Shown piece after piece: positions 61,795-64,000 of a stretch of 64,000 nt of DNA (positions are counted from its first letter, which is position 1; every line of letters starts with the position of its first letter). The translations under genes were made by a program, and so were the position numbers. The DNA is from Brugia malayi (Eukaryota > Nematoda > Chromadorea > Rhabditida > Onchocercidae): the NCBI RefSeq assembly GCF_000002995.4, contig NW_025062476.1:920501-984500 (forward strand), written 5' to 3'. The notes under the pieces are model-generated. The model ran no database searches and had not been told where the DNA came from. It worked only from the letters and a program-made list of their open reading frames with translations.

Positions 61795-62659
61795 TTTCTT
61801 TAGATGTGATATATCTTTGGTAATTAATTTTACTAATATTTATATTTTATACATTATATTTGACAGATTTTTTAGTTCCTTTGTAAATATTTGCGTATTC
61901 CAAAAATTAAAGTTTCATTCTCATTTTAATGCAAAATACTTCAAAGTAAAGTAAATATTTGAAATGTAATAAACGTAAAAGCATTTTAAAGTAAAAATTT
62001 TAGAAAGTCAACAGAAGAAAGAAAATTGTATAAAAATTTGATGTCTAATAATTTTTTATTTTTTCAGAAAATTGGAATAAAATAAATTTGAAATGAAAAA
62101 TGAAATATTATTTAAAAATTATTTTTGAATTATCAACAAATTAAATTAATCTACCAATTGATGTTTTTATTTTCACAAATTGTAGGAATTTTATATATGC
62201 ATTGATTAAATTGCAAAATAATAAATTTTATATTATTCTTTGAAATATTTTTAATTTATTGAACATTTTAATTTTTTAATTAATATCACAACAAAAAAAA
62301 ATTTTTTTTTTGAACTTTGAAATATTATTATTATCAAAATTAATACAATTCATTTGTTTATATCCATAGGTTATACTAATTAAAACAAGTAAATAAAATA
62401 TATTTTTCTTAAAAAAAATTAACTACAAACTTTCAATTAATAATATTATAAGAAAAAATACTAAATAAATAAATAAAATATAAATATTAGAAAATTGGAA
62501 ATGAAAAAAAAAAATTAATAATAAATCAAAAAAAATGAATAATTAACATTGGATAAATTAATCAGTGAAACATTTAAAAGTATTTTTTTTTTACATATAG
62601 AAGAAAAATAAATAAATAAAATAAATAAAACATTAAATATTATGAAAAATAAATTTTAG

Positions 62660-62700
<41 letters not shown>

Positions 62701-64000
62701 ACTAAAAAATCCTTTTCTAATTTAAGAAGTAAGTATAAAACTTTAAACTTTAATTTCTGCTTTTGAAATAAAAATAATTTAATTGAAATTGGTGTGGAAT
62801 AAATGAAAGTAGGAAAATTAATTGCATTAAAACAAAATGGAATAAAAATAAAAATGAAATGAATTTCTAATATATAATGTGTTCATTAGGATAAAAAAAA
62901 TAAAACGACAGAAGTATTAATTAACAGAAATAAATCTTTGATTATTTGTTAAAATGAATCATTGATTAACAATTTTTAATTTCATTTAATTTTTTTTTTT
63001 ATTTCAATTATTTTGTGTCAACTTTGCGAATAATTTCAATGTTTATTTATCAAACAAATGAATAAATGGAACTAAAGTAAATTAATTGAATTAAAATGAA
63101 GTCGGAGAAGAAATAAAAATAAATGTAGCTAATATTATTTAGTCTAAATTAATCAACTACCAACTGATAAGTATAATAACTGTTCAAGATGCTTTTAATT
63201 TTATTCAAATTTAATCACACCTGTTCTAATTTTCTCATTGTTTTACACTTTATTATTATTCTCTTATAAATAAGATTACAATAAACTTATTATCACATTA
63301 TAGCATACATTAATAAACCTATAAATAAAAAGAGAAAAAAAATTACAATCAAAAAATTTCACTAGCTAACAAGTTTCATTTATTTCTAACATTTTAGAAT
63401 GAAATAATCCATAACTAATTGACTATTATTTAAGTAATCATTAGTGGAATAATGCAAAGTAAAAAATTCAAATCATTTTATTGCCAAATTTTCAATCCAT
63501 CCATGAGATTTCATCTAATTCATCGATTGAAACATTCTATAACAAGATAAGTGATGCTTAAATTGATTACAAATTAATTTCTTACATCAGAATTACTAAC
63601 ATATCATCATGCTTTTTTCCATCATTTTCAACAGGAAACTGTATAATGATAAAAGGCAGAAGGTAGGTATGGTATAGATTAGATAACAAAACAATTTACT
63701 ACATAAATAATATATACAAAAAGTATCACTTAAAAATCTATTTTGAGATCATTGGAATTAGCATATCCAAAAAAAAAAAAAAAGAATTGTGTTCAGTGAA
63801 AATTGATAATTTACAAATTTAATTCATTTTAACAATCCTAATGAAAAAAAAAATGTATATAAATAAACATTTCAGGGAATGATCAAAGACTGCATCAAAC
63901 TTTTTGAGCAGAATATGTGGTAGAATACATAAATAATAATAATAAAAAATGGCAAGAAGATTATCGGAATCGCATTCTGAATAATATAAACATCTGAAAG
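61795..64000. other. AT-rich region with no recognisable gene
   Basis: Very AT-rich with A/T runs and a pure (AT)n tract at about 62662-62694. No coding sequence, RNA gene or LTR was seen. The breakpoint of the inverted element lies at its left edge. Confidence 0.6.

Noticed and set aside
61795..62100. A second LTR at the far end of the inverted element
   Set aside because: No match to the leader around 53090-53190 could be found there on either strand.
1..64000. tRNA or rRNA genes, and bacterial (endosymbiont) insertions
   Set aside because: No stretch with a convincing tRNA B-box and cloverleaf, no rRNA segment and no bacterial-type operon was seen on either strand.

Overview
This is AT-rich eukaryotic DNA from a nematode, most likely a clade III (spirurid/filarial-type) worm. 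The signs are many short introns with TTTCAG-type acceptors, proteins that read as worm orthologues, an exact copy of the 22-nt nematode spliced leader SL1 at 53127-53148, and a BEL/Pao retroelement with an env-like ORF. The species cannot be named from the sequence alone.

The left 25 kb is gene-dense. A nucleoporin Nup160 (NPP-6-like) gene enters from the left edge on + and ends at 7902. It converges on a 14-exon eIF3 subunit B gene on - (9003-13859). A 2.3 kb AT-rich divergent spacer leads to an ER Hsp40 of the DNAJB11/ERdj3 type (16182-18598, +). A USP22-type deubiquitinase follows (19399-22987, +).

The middle (25084-42889, -) is one very long gene, a JNK/p38 MAP-kinase phosphatase of the DUSP8/DUSP16/VHP-1 class. 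Nine coding exons total 2.27 kb and are spread over 17.8 kb. Its three 5' introns (6.9, 3.4 and 4.0 kb) are packed with microsatellites, minisatellites and one perfect 29-bp hairpin. A small extra exon at 29040-29113 fits as the start of a short isoform that lacks the rhodanese domain.

From 42.9 to 53.1 kb I see no gene. The stretch holds simple repeats and two large arrays: a 16-bp array rich in TTATCAGT (GATA-factor-like) and a 41-bp array carrying a short dyad.

From 53.1 to 61.8 kb lies a broken BEL/Pao element. It has a leader with a TATA box, the SL1 sequence and a primer-binding-site-like motif, then gag and a damaged pol on +. An inverted copy of pol, plus env-like sequence, lies on -. 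The two pol arms share the same stops and the same internal deletion, so they look like an inverted duplication of one dead element. The last 2.2 kb is AT-rich with no recognisable gene.

The host genes are unrelated housekeeping and signalling functions (nuclear pore, translation initiation, ER folding, histone deubiquitination, stress-kinase control). Nothing in the layout makes them a pathway. The most unusual signals are the SL1 sequence at the head of the retroelement, the inverted dead element, the alternative first exon of the phosphatase gene and the intronic perfect hairpin.
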